From assembly GCA_030066775.1 (NCBI GenBank), contig JASJAY010000068.1:1-46151 (forward strand): a stretch of 46,151 nucleotides of DNA, given 5' to 3'. This DNA is from Planctomycetota bacterium (GTDB lineage: Bacteria > Planctomycetota > PLA2 > JAEUHO01). Positions within the stretch are counted from its first letter, which is position 1; the number at the start of each line of letters is the position of its first letter. Made by a program: the position numbers and the translations under genes. The notes beneath the pieces were generated by a model. It was given only the letters and a program-made list of their open reading frames with translations, searched no databases and was not told the origin of the DNA. Positions 1 to 10,300 of the stretch are shown here, piece by piece.

Positions 1-576
1 GCCGACTGCGTGGTGCACAGCGGCGCAGTGCTGCGGGAAAGCGTGCGTCTCGGGGACCGGGTCGTCGTGCAGAACGGGGCGGTCATCGGATCCGACGGCT
101 TCGGCTACGCGTTCACCGCCGAGGGCCGCTGGCAGAAGATCCCCCAGGCGGGCACGGTGGAGCTGGCCGACGACGTCGAGGTGCAGTCGGCGGCCTGCAT
201 CGACCGCGCCGCGGTCGGGACGACGACGGTGGGCCGCGGCACGAAGATCGACAACCTGGTCCAGGTCGGCCATGGGTGCCACGTCGGCGAGGACACGCTG
301 CTGTGCGGCCAGGTCGGCCTCGCAGGCAGCACGACCATCGGCAACCACTGCATGCTCGGCGGGCAGGTGGGCCTCGCCGGCCACATCCACATCGCCGATG
401 GCGTGAACATCGGAGCCCAGTCCGGCGTGATGACCGACCTGGAAGCGGGCAAGACCTACCTCGGCACGCCGGCCATGGAGAGCCGTCAGGCGCGCGCCGC
501 GTACCTGCTCTTCACGCGCCTGCCGGACCTGGCGAAGCGGCTGAAGAAGCTGGAGCGCGCTCAGAAGGAGGGCTGA
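1..576 (+). CDS. lpxD: LpxD, UDP-3-O-acylglucosamine N-acyltransferase (3' part)
   Basis: The reading frame is open from the window edge, so the N-terminal part of the gene is missing and about 191 codons remain. The protein is the left-handed beta-helix (hexapeptide-repeat) region plus the C-terminal helix of LpxD, which transfers a 3-hydroxyacyl chain from acyl-ACP to the 2-amino group of UDP-3-O-acylglucosamine in lipid A synthesis. Visible marks are the motif IGSDGFGYAF, the run of I/V-G repeats (VGRGTKIDN, VGLAGSTTIG, IADGVNIGAQ), the VGHGCHVG segment in the position of the catalytic-histidine motif (QIAHN in the E. coli enzyme), and the charged C-terminal helix RLPDLAKRLKKLE. This shows an outer membrane with lipid A, or at least the pathway for it. 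No other lpx gene is visible downstream. Confidence 0.95.
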   Translation, partial: ADCVVHSGAVLRESVRLGDRVVVQNGAVIGSDGFGYAFTAEGRWQKIPQAGTVELADDVEVQSAACIDRAAVGTTTVGRGTKIDNLVQVGHGCHVGEDTLLCGQVGLAGSTTIGNHCMLGGQVGLAGHIHIADGVNIGAQSGVMTDLEAGKTYLGTPAMESRQARAAYLLFTRLPDLAKRLKKLERAQKEG

Positions 577-602
577 CGGCCCGCGCCCCCCGGGCCGCCC
601 GG

Positions 603-608
603 TACGCT
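603..608 (+). promoter_or_regulatory. Possible -10 box TACGCT
   Basis: GTACGCT lies 20 bases upstream of the start codon at 629 and after the lpxD stop. It fits the (G/C)TANNNT hexamer seen before many genes in this window. No clear -35 element is visible. Low confidence as a single site. Confidence 0.35.
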
Positions 609-628
609 GGGCGCCCGGGGAGGGACCC

Positions 629-3600
629 ATGAGCAGATCCGTGATCCTGCTGACGAGCGGGGTGGTCCTCGTTGCCGCCGCCGTCTTCTTCCTGATCGGC
701 TTCGACGATCCCGAGGATCCGTACGAGATCGGAACGGGTGACGACACCGACGTCGGCGTGCTGGACGACCCCGCGGCAACGCTGCAGGGCACCGGCACGG
801 GCGAGGAGGCGCCGCTCGAGATCGAGGCCACGTCTGTCGGCGAACACAGCATCGCGGGCGTCGTCCTGGATCCGGATGGGAAGCCGGTCGCGGGCATCGA
901 CGTCACGGCCCACTACACGAACCCGCAGTGGGACGACCCCGACGGCTACAACGACTACTACGGCGTCGAGGGACAGCGCCGCCGCGCCCTTCAGGCGTTC
1001 GACAACCCGGCCGACGACGAGAAGCCGGTCAGCGGCCGGTGTGTCACGGACGCCGACGGCCGCTTCACGATCGAGGGCCTGGGGTACGGGTCGTTCCGTG
1101 TGACAGCGCACCCGGAGCTGCCGCTCATCAGCGTGCGCGGCTCGGCCACCATCTCGCGCACGTGGCAGTCGTCCAACGTAACGCTCCATCTGCTGCGCGG
1201 GGGGCCGCTGGCGGGCAAGGTCGTGGACGCCGCCGATCGACCGGTGGCGGCCGTCGTGCAAGCGAACTGGACCGAGTCGAAGGCCGGCGTGTACCGGTCG
1301 TGGACGTCGGACACCGTGCGCTCGAGCAAGGAAGACGGCACGTTCGCGATGCCGGCCGTGCCGGAGGGCGATCTCCGGTTCACCGTGACCATCCCCGGGA
1401 AGCTGCGCGTGAACGGCCTCAAGGCCAAGGCGCCGTCGGACGAGCCGATCGTGCTGCGCTTGCCCGGTGGCAGCGGCGCGGTGACCGGAACCGTGACCGA
1501 CCAGGAAGACAAGGCCGTGCGCGGCGCCCTCGTGGCGCTCACGATCGAGGCGGGCGACGAGGGGGCACGCTCGAAGGTCCAGGCCGTCACGGACGCGTCC
1601 GGCTCGTACGCCTTCTCCGGCATCCCGACCGGAAACGTGACCAACGCCACCGTGCTCGCGAACGGCTTCGCGGCGTTGAACGAAGCGGCCGGTACGGCGC
1701 GGTGGAGCCCGTTCAACGTCAAGGAGGAGAGCCAGACGCTCGACTTCAAGCTGCTCAAGGGCGGCACGGTGACGGGACGCGTGCTGGCGTCCGGAACCGG
1801 TGAAGGGCTGAAGGGCGCACAGGTCTACGTGTTCGTGGCGAGTGCGGCCATGGGCTACAGCGGACGCGCCCCCATCCGCGGCATCACGAACGAGGAGGGC
1901 GCCTTCCGCGTCGACGGCGTGCCCGGAGGCCGCCTGATCGTCATCGCCCTGCACGAAACGCACTACCTCGAGCCGCTCGTGGGCGCCAATCCCAACTCGC
2001 CGCAGTACTTCGACCCGAACCGGGTCACCACGTCGCCGCCCGCCTTGACGCGCCTGATGCCGCGCAACGGCGCGACGGTCGAGATCGACATCGAGCTCGT
2101 GCCGGGGCTCGCGATCGAAGGCACGGTCATCGGGCCGGACGGGACGCCCGTCGCCGACGCGAAGGTGCAGGTCAAGAACATGAACCCGTTCCAGCTGCTG
2201 CAGCGCTGGGGCGTCAACTGGTGGTCACAGTTCACGGAGCCCGTGCGCTCGGACGACAGCGGCCGCTTCACGCTCGCCGCGCTGCCGCCGGGCAAGAGCT
2301 ACGAGCTGTATGCGCGCAAGGACGGCTTCGCCGGCTCGTACGCGGACGCCGTCGCCGTGGAGGCGGACCAGCCGCCGCCGACCGTCACGCTGAAGCTCAC
2401 ACAGGGCGCCACCGTGGCCGGACGCGTGATCGACGTGGACGGCAACGGCGTCAGCGGCGTGAACATCAACATCTGGGGCCAGAACCAGCCGCTCGCGGGC
2501 GGCCGCACGAACACCACCACGGACGGCGAAGGCCGCTTCGAGGTGACGGGCCTCGCCCCCGGCGACTATCAGTACTACGTGCAGCAGGGCTACGGCTCGC
2601 TCAACCAGCAGAGCCACATCAAGGGGCTCGAGGAAGGCGAGGTCCGCGACGACATCGAGATCCAGCTCAAGGGCGGACAGAAGGTCACGGGCAAGCTCGT
2701 GGACTCCAAGGGCAAGCCCGTCCGCTACCAGTCGCTCCAGCTCAAGGTCGAGAACAACTGGTTCCACGCGAACACCGACCAGAGCGGTGCGTTCACCTTC
2801 AATGGCGTCAAGCGCGGCAAGGGAGAGCTCTACGCGAGCTCGGGCACACGCAAGAAGCTCGGCGAGTCCTTCGACGTCCCGGCGGAGGGCATCGAGCGCA
2901 CCTACGACAAGCCGCCGACCAATGTCATCGAAGGCACGATCCTCGATGCCGACGGCGAGCCGGTGCCGCTCTGCGTGCTCACGATCACGGGCAGGGGCGG
3001 CTCGAACCAGAACGTGTACTACCCGGGCGGCGGCAGCCAGAACGAGGTGGTGTACGGCGCCTTCCGGCGCAGCGTCACGGGCACCGCGCCCTACAACCTG
3101 AGCGTCAAGGCGGCGCGCGGACCCGACGGGACGTCGCTGAACCTCGCCCCCCACAGCCAGACGCTGAAGGAGCTGCCGAAGGGGCCGATCGAGATCCGCC
3201 TGAAGCAGGGCAAGGAGGTGACCGGCACCGTGAGCGACGCGGCGGGCAATCCCGTCGCCGGCGTCACGGTGCGCGCGAGCTCCGCCTCGGCCGTGACGGG
3301 CGCAGACGGCCGGTTCCGCCTCGGCGGCCTCGGCGGCAACACCTCGCTCCAGCTCGAGGTGCCCGACGGCTACGTGAAGCCGGCGCAGCGCGGGGTCAAG
3401 GCCGGTGACGACGTGGAGATCACGCTCCTGACGGGCCTGAGCATCCTGGGCAAGGCGTTCGACCCGGAGGGCAAGCCGCTCAAGAGCGGCTGGATCAACG
3501 CGAACTGGAAGAAGTCCGGCACGGCGCCCGCCGGTAACACGAACGCGCAGGTCGGCGCCGGGGGCAAATTCGAGCTGAAGGGGATTCCCGAAGGCGTGCT

Positions 3601-4453
3601 CGTTTCCGTCAACGTGAATGGGCCGTGGGTGGGTGGAAAGCAGAAGCACGCGCCCAAGACCGTCGCGGACGTGCGCCCAGGTACGACGGACCTCGAGGTG
3701 CACCTCGGGGAGAGCGTCACCATCGAGGGCAAGGTGCTCGACAGCGACGGCAACGCGTGGACCGGTGGCTGGGTGTTCGCAAAGAACAGTGGCGGCCAAT
3801 GGGTCGGCGGCATGCAGCAGGTCAAGTCCGACGGCACGTTCACGCTCAGCGGGCTCAACGCCGGGGAGACCTACGACATCGGCGTGCAGCGCATGAACGG
3901 CGGCATGCGGAACGACGTGCAGAAGGTGACGGCGCCCTCTGTCGGCGTCGTGATCCGCATGGCGAAGACGGTGAGCATCTCCGGTCGCATCGAGGGCGAT
4001 TCGCTCCAGGGCTTCCGGGTCATGGCCCGGAGCACGGAGAGCAAGGCCCGGACCCTGCACGGCACCGTGCACGCGGACGGCCGCTTCTCGGTCGACAACG
4101 TGCCCGAAGGCGCCTCATGGGTCGTGACCGCGTACAAGTGGAGCGACGATCGCTACGCGCAGTCGGAAGCCGTGGCCGGCGGCACCGTGGACCTCGTGCT
4201 CCGGCTGAAGCGCGGCGAGTCGATCTCGGGCCGCGTGACGGTCGAGGGCAGCGATCCGGGCATGAAGATCTGGGTCCAGTGCACGGCGCCGGGCATGAGC
4301 ACGTGGTCCCAGTCCGAGGAGGACGGCTCCTTCGAGGTGAAGGGCCTGCCCCCCGGCCGCTACACGCTCAGCGCCATGCACCCGACCACCCGCACCCGGA
4401 GCGAGAAGGTCGAGGCCGAAACGGGCGCCACGGGGGTGGACCTCGGTCTCTGA
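629..4453 (+). CDS. Large membrane-anchored protein with about 13 carboxypeptidase-regulatory-like repeats
   Basis: 1274 residues. The ATG is preceded by GGGAGGG with 5-base spacing. Residues 5-24 form one hydrophobic helix that is either an uncleaved signal anchor or a signal peptide. An acidic, low-complexity linker follows. The rest is a tandem array of beta-sandwich modules whose first strand reads like SIAGVVLDPDGKPVAG, IEGTVIGPDGTPVAD, VTGTVSDAAGNPVAG or IEGKVLDSDGNAWTG. Module starts fall near residues 74, 193, 285, 380, 496, 596, 686, 767, 864, 938, 1031, 1116 and 1199. Most modules end in a D-G-x-F-x-[VL]-x-G-[LV]-P signature. This is the CarboxypepD_reg-like/transthyretin-like fold, usually found in large surface proteins. 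No catalytic domain is visible, so it is probably an extracytoplasmic scaffold or adhesin. Its ligand cannot be told from sequence. Confidence 0.85.
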   Translation: MSRSVILLTSGVVLVAAAVFFLIGFDDPEDPYEIGTGDDTDVGVLDDPAATLQGTGTGEEAPLEIEATSVGEHSIAGVVLDPDGKPVAGIDVTAHYTNPQWDDPDGYNDYYGVEGQRRRALQAFDNPADDEKPVSGRCVTDADGRFTIEGLGYGSFRVTAHPELPLISVRGSATISRTWQSSNVTLHLLRGGPLAGKVVDAADRPVAAVVQANWTESKAGVYRSWTSDTVRSSKEDGTFAMPAVPEGDLRFTVTIPGKLRVNGLKAKAPSDEPIVLRLPGGSGAVTGTVTDQEDKAVRGALVALTIEAGDEGARSKVQAVTDASGSYAFSGIPTGNVTNATVLANGFAALNEAAGTARWSPFNVKEESQTLDFKLLKGGTVTGRVLASGTGEGLKGAQVYVFVASAAMGYSGRAPIRGITNEEGAFRVDGVPGGRLIVIALHETHYLEPLVGANPNSPQYFDPNRVTTSPPALTRLMPRNGATVEIDIELVPGLAIEGTVIGPDGTPVADAKVQVKNMNPFQLLQRWGVNWWSQFTEPVRSDDSGRFTLAALPPGKSYELYARKDGFAGSYADAVAVEADQPPPTVTLKLTQGATVAGRVIDVDGNGVSGVNINIWGQNQPLAGGRTNTTTDGEGRFEVTGLAPGDYQYYVQQGYGSLNQQSHIKGLEEGEVRDDIEIQLKGGQKVTGKLVDSKGKPVRYQSLQLKVENNWFHANTDQSGAFTFNGVKRGKGELYASSGTRKKLGESFDVPAEGIERTYDKPPTNVIEGTILDADGEPVPLCVLTITGRGGSNQNVYYPGGGSQNEVVYGAFRRSVTGTAPYNLSVKAARGPDGTSLNLAPHSQTLKELPKGPIEIRLKQGKEVTGTVSDAAGNPVAGVTVRASSASAVTGADGRFRLGGLGGNTSLQLEVPDGYVKPAQRGVKAGDDVEITLLTGLSILGKAFDPEGKPLKSGWINANWKKSGTAPAGNTNAQVGAGGKFELKGIPEGVLVSVNVNGPWVGGKQKHAPKTVADVRPGTTDLEVHLGESVTIEGKVLDSDGNAWTGGWVFAKNSGGQWVGGMQQVKSDGTFTLSGLNAGETYDIGVQRMNGGMRNDVQKVTAPSVGVVIRMAKTVSISGRIEGDSLQGFRVMARSTESKARTLHGTVHADGRFSVDNVPEGASWVVTAYKWSDDRYAQSEAVAGGTVDLVLRLKRGESISGRVTVEGSDPGMKIWVQCTAPGMSTWSQSEEDGSFEVKGLPPGRYTLSAMHPTTRTRSEKVEAETGATGVDLGL

Positions 4454-4460
4454 CCCCGCG

Positions 4461-4487
4461 GGCAATTTCTGAAATCCCGGGGCGCCC
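4461..4487 (+). promoter_or_regulatory. Weak copy of the GTCAAGTTC/CGCTC element
   Basis: GGCAATTTC (4461-4469), 13 bases, then CGCCC (4483-4487), upstream of the gene starting at 4523. It matches 7 of 9 positions of the left block and 4 of 5 of the right block, with one extra spacer base compared with the four good copies. It may be a diverged member or a chance match. Confidence 0.3.
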
Positions 4488-4508
4488 GGATACACCCGTG
4501 GGTGTCCG
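4487..4508 (+). other. Leader hairpin just before a ribosome binding site
   Basis: CGGA-TA-CACCC pairs with GGGTGTCCG around a tiny turn. This gives about nine pairs with a two-base bulge. It ends 3 bases before the GGAGGT (4512-4517) that serves the ATG at 4523. It could affect translation of the coupled pair, but it may also be chance in GC-rich DNA. Confidence 0.3.
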
Positions 4509-4522
4509 CCCGGAGGTCCCGC

Positions 4523-6052
4523 ATGCCCCGCCCCCGCTCTGCCCCCCGCTCCCCCACCTGGATCGCCGTGCTGATGCTCGGCGCGCTGGCCCTGATGGGG
4601 CTCGCTTCCACGCCCACCGCCCACGCGGGCGAGAGCGTGGACGTCCAGGACGTGAGCTCGGAGACGGCCAGCGCCGTCAGCAAGTACCGGAGCAAGTCCA
4701 AGGCCTGCCTCGACAAGCTCGTCGGCATCATCAAGGGCGGCGCGAACCGGAGCACGGACAAGTGGCAGAGCGTCTGCAAGGACGCGGAGGGCGCCCTGCT
4801 CACGCTCGTGAAGGAGAGCGAGGTCAGCACGCGCCTCGGCAACTGGGTGATCCAGGAGGTCGAGGCCTGGAGCCGCATGGCCTCGATCGGCACGCGCATC
4901 TGCTACATGAACGAGCTGCTGCTCACGTACGCCGACCGGCTCGACATGTGCACGGACATCACCGAGGACGAGATCAAGACGGTCACCGCGGACATCAAGT
5001 CCATGATCGAGGCGGCCATGGAGCAGCTCGGCAAGGAGGCGCGCGACGTCGTCGGCTACCTCGAGACGCTCGATGAGGAGGCCGAGGGACTCGGCCTCAT
5101 CGACGATGACACACGCGGCCGCAACGTGATCGCCGCACTGGCGGGGCTCGACGACAGCCTCGAGGACGTCGAGGAGTTCGCCGGCAAGGCGGCCAGCCTC
5201 GAGGGCCATCTGCGTCGCCTCGGGGACAGCATTCGCCGCCGCAAGTCGGCCTACCTGAAGGTCAGCGAGAAGCGCCTGGCGCAGTACCGGCGCGACCTCG
5301 CTTCGCTCGTGAGCGCCAAGATCGATCCCGACGGCAGCGGCGTGTTCGTGCGCTACGAGACGCGCATCGAGGAGATCGCCCAGGACAACCTCGATCGCTA
5401 CGCCACGTCGCTCAAGAAGTGGGAGGCCGCGAACAAGACGTTCCTCGGCAACGCCCGCGACTTCGCCATCGCGTACGTCGACAAGGCGGTCGCCACCGTG
5501 GGCAAGGCGGTGCCCCAGGTCGCCGCCGGCCATCAGCTCGTGAAGGTCGTCAAGAAGGGCGGCAGCTTCCTCGATGCAATCGAGCCCTTCATCGAGAGCC
5601 TCAAGACCACGGTCGACCGCGTCACGGGCGCCAAGTGGAAGAAGATCAAGGCCGCGACCTCGAACATGAAGGAGCAGCTGAACGACCTGCGCGAAGAACA
5701 GCGCCGGAAGGTCCAGGAGCTGCAGCGCGCCAACACCGAGAAGATCGACGACATGAAGGAAGCGTCCGAGAAGGAGACGCGGCGCTTCCAGGACGAGATC
5801 GCGGCCCAGAAGCGCCGGCTCTCGCAGCTGGCGGAGGACGACGACAAGAACCGCCGCGACGCGGAGGGCAACATCGAGGACCGCACCCGGCAGCTGGAGC
5901 TGGAGGCCCGGTCCCTGGCACGTCGCATCCAGCGCGAGAAGGGACGCCTCGCCCGCACCCTGTCCGCGGTCGGGAAGCGCTACGCCAAGCGCATCAACCG
6001 CCTCGAAGAACGCATCAAGGAAACCGAAGCCATCGGTGGAGAGATCAAGTGA
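4523..6052 (+). CDS. Exported coiled-coil protein of unknown function
   Basis: 509 residues. I chose the ATG at 4523 because GGAGGT sits 5 bases upstream; the GTG at 4502 has no such site. Residues 1-33 form a signal peptide with an arginine-rich start, a hydrophobic core and a likely AHA|GE cleavage site. The mature protein is almost wholly helical and charged. A middle part contains repeated DDSLEDVEEF-like helices. A long coiled coil (about residues 365-505) is rich in K, E, R and Q (EEQRRKVQELQRA, EIAAQKRRLSQLAED, RRIQREKGRLAR). No known domain is recognised. The stop codon overlaps the GTG start of the next gene (GTGA), so the two are translationally coupled and probably act together in the envelope. 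A structural or tethering role is possible but is inference. Confidence 0.8.
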   Translation: MPRPRSAPRSPTWIAVLMLGALALMGLASTPTAHAGESVDVQDVSSETASAVSKYRSKSKACLDKLVGIIKGGANRSTDKWQSVCKDAEGALLTLVKESEVSTRLGNWVIQEVEAWSRMASIGTRICYMNELLLTYADRLDMCTDITEDEIKTVTADIKSMIEAAMEQLGKEARDVVGYLETLDEEAEGLGLIDDDTRGRNVIAALAGLDDSLEDVEEFAGKAASLEGHLRRLGDSIRRRKSAYLKVSEKRLAQYRRDLASLVSAKIDPDGSGVFVRYETRIEEIAQDNLDRYATSLKKWEAANKTFLGNARDFAIAYVDKAVATVGKAVPQVAAGHQLVKVVKKGGSFLDAIEPFIESLKTTVDRVTGAKWKKIKAATSNMKEQLNDLREEQRRKVQELQRANTEKIDDMKEASEKETRRFQDEIAAQKRRLSQLAEDDDKNRRDAEGNIEDRTRQLELEARSLARRIQREKGRLARTLSAVGKRYAKRINRLEERIKETEAIGGEIK

Positions 6053-7371
6053 AGCCCCTCGTCCTGCACCCCCTTCGTCTCGTGCTCGTACTGCTGCTCC
6101 TGGGCGGCGGCACGGCGATCGCCAACGACGACGCGACGCCCGCCGAGATCGCACGCGTGCGCTATGAGCTCTCCAAGGTCGAGCAGAAGCTCAAGGACGC
6201 CGACGGCCAGCAGATCGAGCTGTCGAAGTACGACCGCAAGGCCTTCACGCAGGTCAAGGAGCTCGCTGAGCGCTACCCCAAGGGTGCGCGCGTCGCGAAG
6301 CTGGTCGAGGATGCGAAGAAGCTCTATCGCGCAGCGAAGGGCGTGACGAAGGAGATCACGCCCGAGATGCTCGCCTACCGCCAGCGCGGCAAGCGCCTGG
6401 CCGAGGCCGTCGCCAAGGCGGCCCGCGACGAGTGGGACGAGCTCAAGCTGGATGCGACCACGTCGGACACGTTCATCGAGAAGCCCTTCCCCACGAAGAT
6501 GCCGCCCGAGGTCGACGGCGACGAGATGATGGGCAGCACCGTCATCTTCGAGAACGTGCCGTACGAGCAAGCGCTCTTCGTCCAGAGCGGCGTGAACTGG
6601 ATTCCCGTCGGCCAGCCGTCGCGCGGCTTCTACTGGGTCATCGGTTCGGGCCGTCCCTTCGACGCCATGTATGAAGCGCTGCGCCGCTACCGCTCGAAGA
6701 TCCAGCAGGTGATCCCCGAGAACTGGACGATCCTCGGCGAGATCGTCGGCGCCGATGTGCTCGCCCCCGAATCCGGAAAGAAGGGACAGACGCGTACGTA
6801 CATGGGCTGGGTCGTGAAGCCGACCGCCATCTACGTGCCCGGCACCGTTCTCCTCATCGAAGACGAGACCGCGGACGACGGTGCGCGCTTCGCGGGCGAG
6901 GAGCGCCTGGAAGAGCTGATCTCGTACTCGGTCACGTCGGTGCCCGACAACGTCGAGCCCAAGCAGCTGCTCGAGATCTACATCACGGCGCTGAAGGAGA
7001 AGAACTGGAAGCTGCACCTCGAGTGCATCGATCCGGAGCAGCGCAAGCACACCGCCCAGCGCCAGACCCTCCAGTACACCTGGGAGGTGCAGCAGAAGGG
7101 GCTCGAGCGCAGCCACGCCCACGCCGAGGTGGCCGAGGTCGGTGAGATCCGCGTCACGCGCGGGTACGTAGACGAGGAGCTCGAGGACTTCTTCGGGGAC
7201 GACAACGCGAAGAAGCCGAAGGTGCCGCAGGAGAAGGAGGAGCGCGTCCGCGTCTCCGTCCGCCTCTACGACGAGAACGGCCGCCAGACGGTGCGCCAGC
7301 GCCACGTCACCCTGATCCGCCGCAACGGCGGTCGTTGGTACATCTACGGCGGGATGACGCTCACCTTCTGA
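6049..7371 (+). CDS. Exported protein of unknown function, coupled to the coiled-coil gene
   Basis: 440 residues starting at GTG 6049, which overlaps the upstream stop by four bases (GTGA). GGTGGAGAG just upstream acts as ribosome binding site. The first 24 residues are a signal peptide (basic start, leucine/valine core, small residues before ANDD). A short helical, lysine-rich stretch (to about residue 130) is followed by a mixed alpha/beta region with no domain I recognise. The C-terminal 110 residues (from ELLEIYITALKEKNWKLH to the end RRNGGRWYIYGGMTLTF) resemble in outline the cystatin-like/NTF2-like folds that end with a W-rich strand, but this is only an impression. The gene ends inside the convergent CHAT gene: the two stop regions overlap by 11 bases. 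Confidence 0.8.
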   Translation: MKPLVLHPLRLVLVLLLLGGGTAIANDDATPAEIARVRYELSKVEQKLKDADGQQIELSKYDRKAFTQVKELAERYPKGARVAKLVEDAKKLYRAAKGVTKEITPEMLAYRQRGKRLAEAVAKAARDEWDELKLDATTSDTFIEKPFPTKMPPEVDGDEMMGSTVIFENVPYEQALFVQSGVNWIPVGQPSRGFYWVIGSGRPFDAMYEALRRYRSKIQQVIPENWTILGEIVGADVLAPESGKKGQTRTYMGWVVKPTAIYVPGTVLLIEDETADDGARFAGEERLEELISYSVTSVPDNVEPKQLLEIYITALKEKNWKLHLECIDPEQRKHTAQRQTLQYTWEVQQKGLERSHAHAEVAEVGEIRVTRGYVDEELEDFFGDDNAKKPKVPQEKEERVRVSVRLYDENGRQTVRQRHVTLIRRNGGRWYIYGGMTLTF

Positions 7372-10300
7372 GGTCGGCGGGTCCCCACAAGACCCACGCG
7401 GCCCAGTAGCGGGGCGCGGCCCACTTCGGCTGGGCACGGACGTGGGCTTGGGCCGCTTTCAGGGCCGCCGCGGCACCAAGCCGCGGCGCGTCCGTGTCGT
7501 CCGGGGCCCAGAGCGCGTAGAAGCGCTCCATCAAGGCGCGCGTCGCGTCGTCGTCCACCTTCCACAGCGAGCAGAGGACGCGCGATGAGCCCGCGACCAT
7601 GAACGCGCGCGCAAGGCCCACGACGCCCTCGGAGCGGTAGACCCGCCCGCGGGCCGTGTCACACGCAGACAGCACGGCGAGGTCCGCCGGCACCCGCGCG
7701 CGGAGCAGGTCGCGCACGCTGAGCGTCCCGTCGCCGCCGGTCTCGTCGCTGAGCGCCAACGAAGAGCGAAGCGGGTGCTCGGCGTCCACCAGCCCGTGGC
7801 AGGCGAAGTGCACGGCACGCCAGCGCGCCTCACCGCCAAGCGCTGTGTGCACCGCCGTCTCGGTGGCCTCTGCTCCAAGCAGGACGACGTCGCCGATGGT
7901 CTGCGCCTCGTCGCCCGTCGCGGGCAGCGGCGTCAGCTTGCGCGCGGGGCTGTAGGCAGGTGCGCCGACCGCGAGGATCTTCTGCGCCGCGGCGCCGCGG
8001 CCCTGCGCCAGGAACGCGTGGGTCGTGCCCGAGGGCGCGTAGGCGACCTCGAGGTCACCCACGAGCAGTGCAAACGGTAGGTAGGCCAGCGCGCCGGTCG
8101 GCGAGACGAGCACGCGGCGGACGTCCTTGCCGAGCTGCAGCGGGGGCAGCAGCCGCTTGGCCAGCGCCTCGGTCCCGGGGTTCGTCTCCGGATCGAACGC
8201 TTCGGCCAGCACGCGGATCTCTCCTGCGTCGCCGAGGTCCACGATGCGCGCCCCGTTCGCCTCCACGACGAGCGCGAAGGCCTGGTCGCGCACGAGGGTG
8301 TAGACGACGAAGGCCTCCTGCGGTGCGAGCACCTTCCGCATGTCCGCCAAGGAGATCAGGGAGGGATGCACGAGCGACGCCGCGCGGGCCGCGTCGCGCT
8401 GGATCCGCGCGACCACGCGCGCTGCATCGTCGCGCGCTGCGTCCAGCGTCTTGCGCGCCTTGCGGATCGCCTTGCGTGCACCCGACGCCCGTGCGTGCTG
8501 ATATGCGGCGAGCGCGGACGCCTCGGCCGCCACGGCGCGCGTCTCCGCCTCGAGCAGCTCGTCGTCGAGCACGACGCTGCGCAGCGCCGCACGGCCGCCA
8601 AGTGCGGCGAGTAGCGTTCCGGAGCGGCTCTCCTCCAGCATGGTCCAGAGCCGATCGACGTCGCCGAGCGCGAACGCCGCGAGCAGCCCGACCTCGGACT
8701 CGGTGCTCCACAGCTCGCGCACCTCGACGCCTTGCTGCGCGCCCAGGCGGCCCGCCGCGCGGTCGCGGAGCGCCAGCGTCTGCCGCGTGCGCGCAAGCGC
8801 CTGCTCGTGATCGCCGCGCAAGAGGTGCGCTTCCGCCATCGCAGCCAGCACATCCGCGTGGATGACGAACAGGGCTTCGTCCTCCTCCGAGGGGACCAGC
8901 GGCTCGAGCAGCGCCAAGGCGGCCGCGCCGTCACCCCTTCGGATGTGGATCGAGGCCAGCTCGGTGCGGACGCGCTGGTGCCAGATCGGATCCTCGGCCG
9001 TCTCGCTCAAGAGCGCGGAGAGCATGGTGCCCGCCTCCTCGAGCCGGTCGGCCTCGCGGTGGATCGTGGCGAGCCCGATCGCCACACGCACGGCGCCGGC
9101 CGTGTCGCCCTGCCGGACGAGCTCGGCATGTGCTTCTTCCATCAACGGACGCGCGCCATCCAGATCGCCTTGCAGACGGAGGATGTTGGCCAGGCCCGCC
9201 AGGGCGTACGCCGTCGGGAGCTTGGCCTTGCGGTCCAGGTCGACCGCCTGCGCGTACGCACGACGGGCCTCCGCGTACGCCCCCATCAGCTGATGCAGGC
9301 TCGCGATCTGCGTCAGGAGCGCCGTGTACTGATCGACGCGCCCGCTCGCGCGGAAGTGCGGCTCGATGCGTTCGTAGACGGCCAGCGCCTCGGCGAACGC
9401 GCCCATCGACTTGTGTGCATCGGCGAGGCCCGTCCACACGTGCGGCAGGTAGGCCTCGTTGCCCGTCGCGCTCGCCCGCTCCGCCGCTGCCTCGAAGTGC
9501 TGGATGGCGCGTCGGTGGTTGCCGGCCCCGACCTCGATCTCCCCGAGGCGCACGAGCGCGCGCACGACGAACACCTGCGCGTGTCCCGCGACGGCAACGT
9601 CGAGTCCCTCCTTCGCTCGCGCCCGTGCGGCCGGCAGGTCGCCGCGCATGCGCTCCAGCATGGCCATCTCACTGAGGGTGTTGCTGGTGTAGGGCACGTT
9701 GCCGGCCTCGCGGTAGGCCGCCAGCGCCACGATGAAGGCCTCGCGCGCCTCGTCGAGCAGGCCCAGCTGGCGCAGGTTGTAGGCCAGCACACCGTGGAGC
9801 TGGCCGCGCCGCTGCGGGTTCCGCTCGGTGCCGAGGCTGCTCTGGACACGACGTAGGGTGGTGACGACGGCCTTGTAGTCCCCCGTGAGGTAGACGCTCA
9901 TGGCGGCTTGAACGAGCGCGTGCCGGGCCCCTGCCATCCACCCGAGACGCTCGCCCGCATCGGCGGCACGCTCGAAGGCCGCAACGCTCTCGGGGTACCG
10001 GCGAAGTCCACGCAGGCACATGCCGCGCAGGAACTCCATGGCCGCACCCGTGACGCCGTCTGCCTCCAGCTCGTGGATCTGGGTGAGGGCCTGCTGCGGC
10101 TGTCCGCGATCGCCGAGTGCGCGCGCCTGGGTGAACGCTTCGCGCGCGGCGTGTTGCGCGTCGGACGCGCGCCATGCGTCCACGTACGCGCCCAGGCGCT
10201 TCGTGTCGGGCCCGATGGCTGCGATCGCAAACACCTTCGCGGCCTCCCGCGCGCCGCGGGCACAGAGCTCGTCCGCAACGAGCCACGGATCCGGTTCGAA

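Noticed and set aside
512..1963. Long minus-strand open frames opposite the big repeat gene (also at 2225-4072, 4115-6154)
   Set aside because: They are antisense shadows typical of high-GC DNA: R/A/P/H-rich or low-complexity, with no domain. The plus-strand genes have clear families, ribosome binding sites and codon bias.
2170..2180. GTCAAG inside coding sequence (for example near 1717, 2172, 2810)
   Set aside because: Common codon pair Val-Lys in this genome (gtc aag); no CGCTC at the fixed spacing, so not part of the element.
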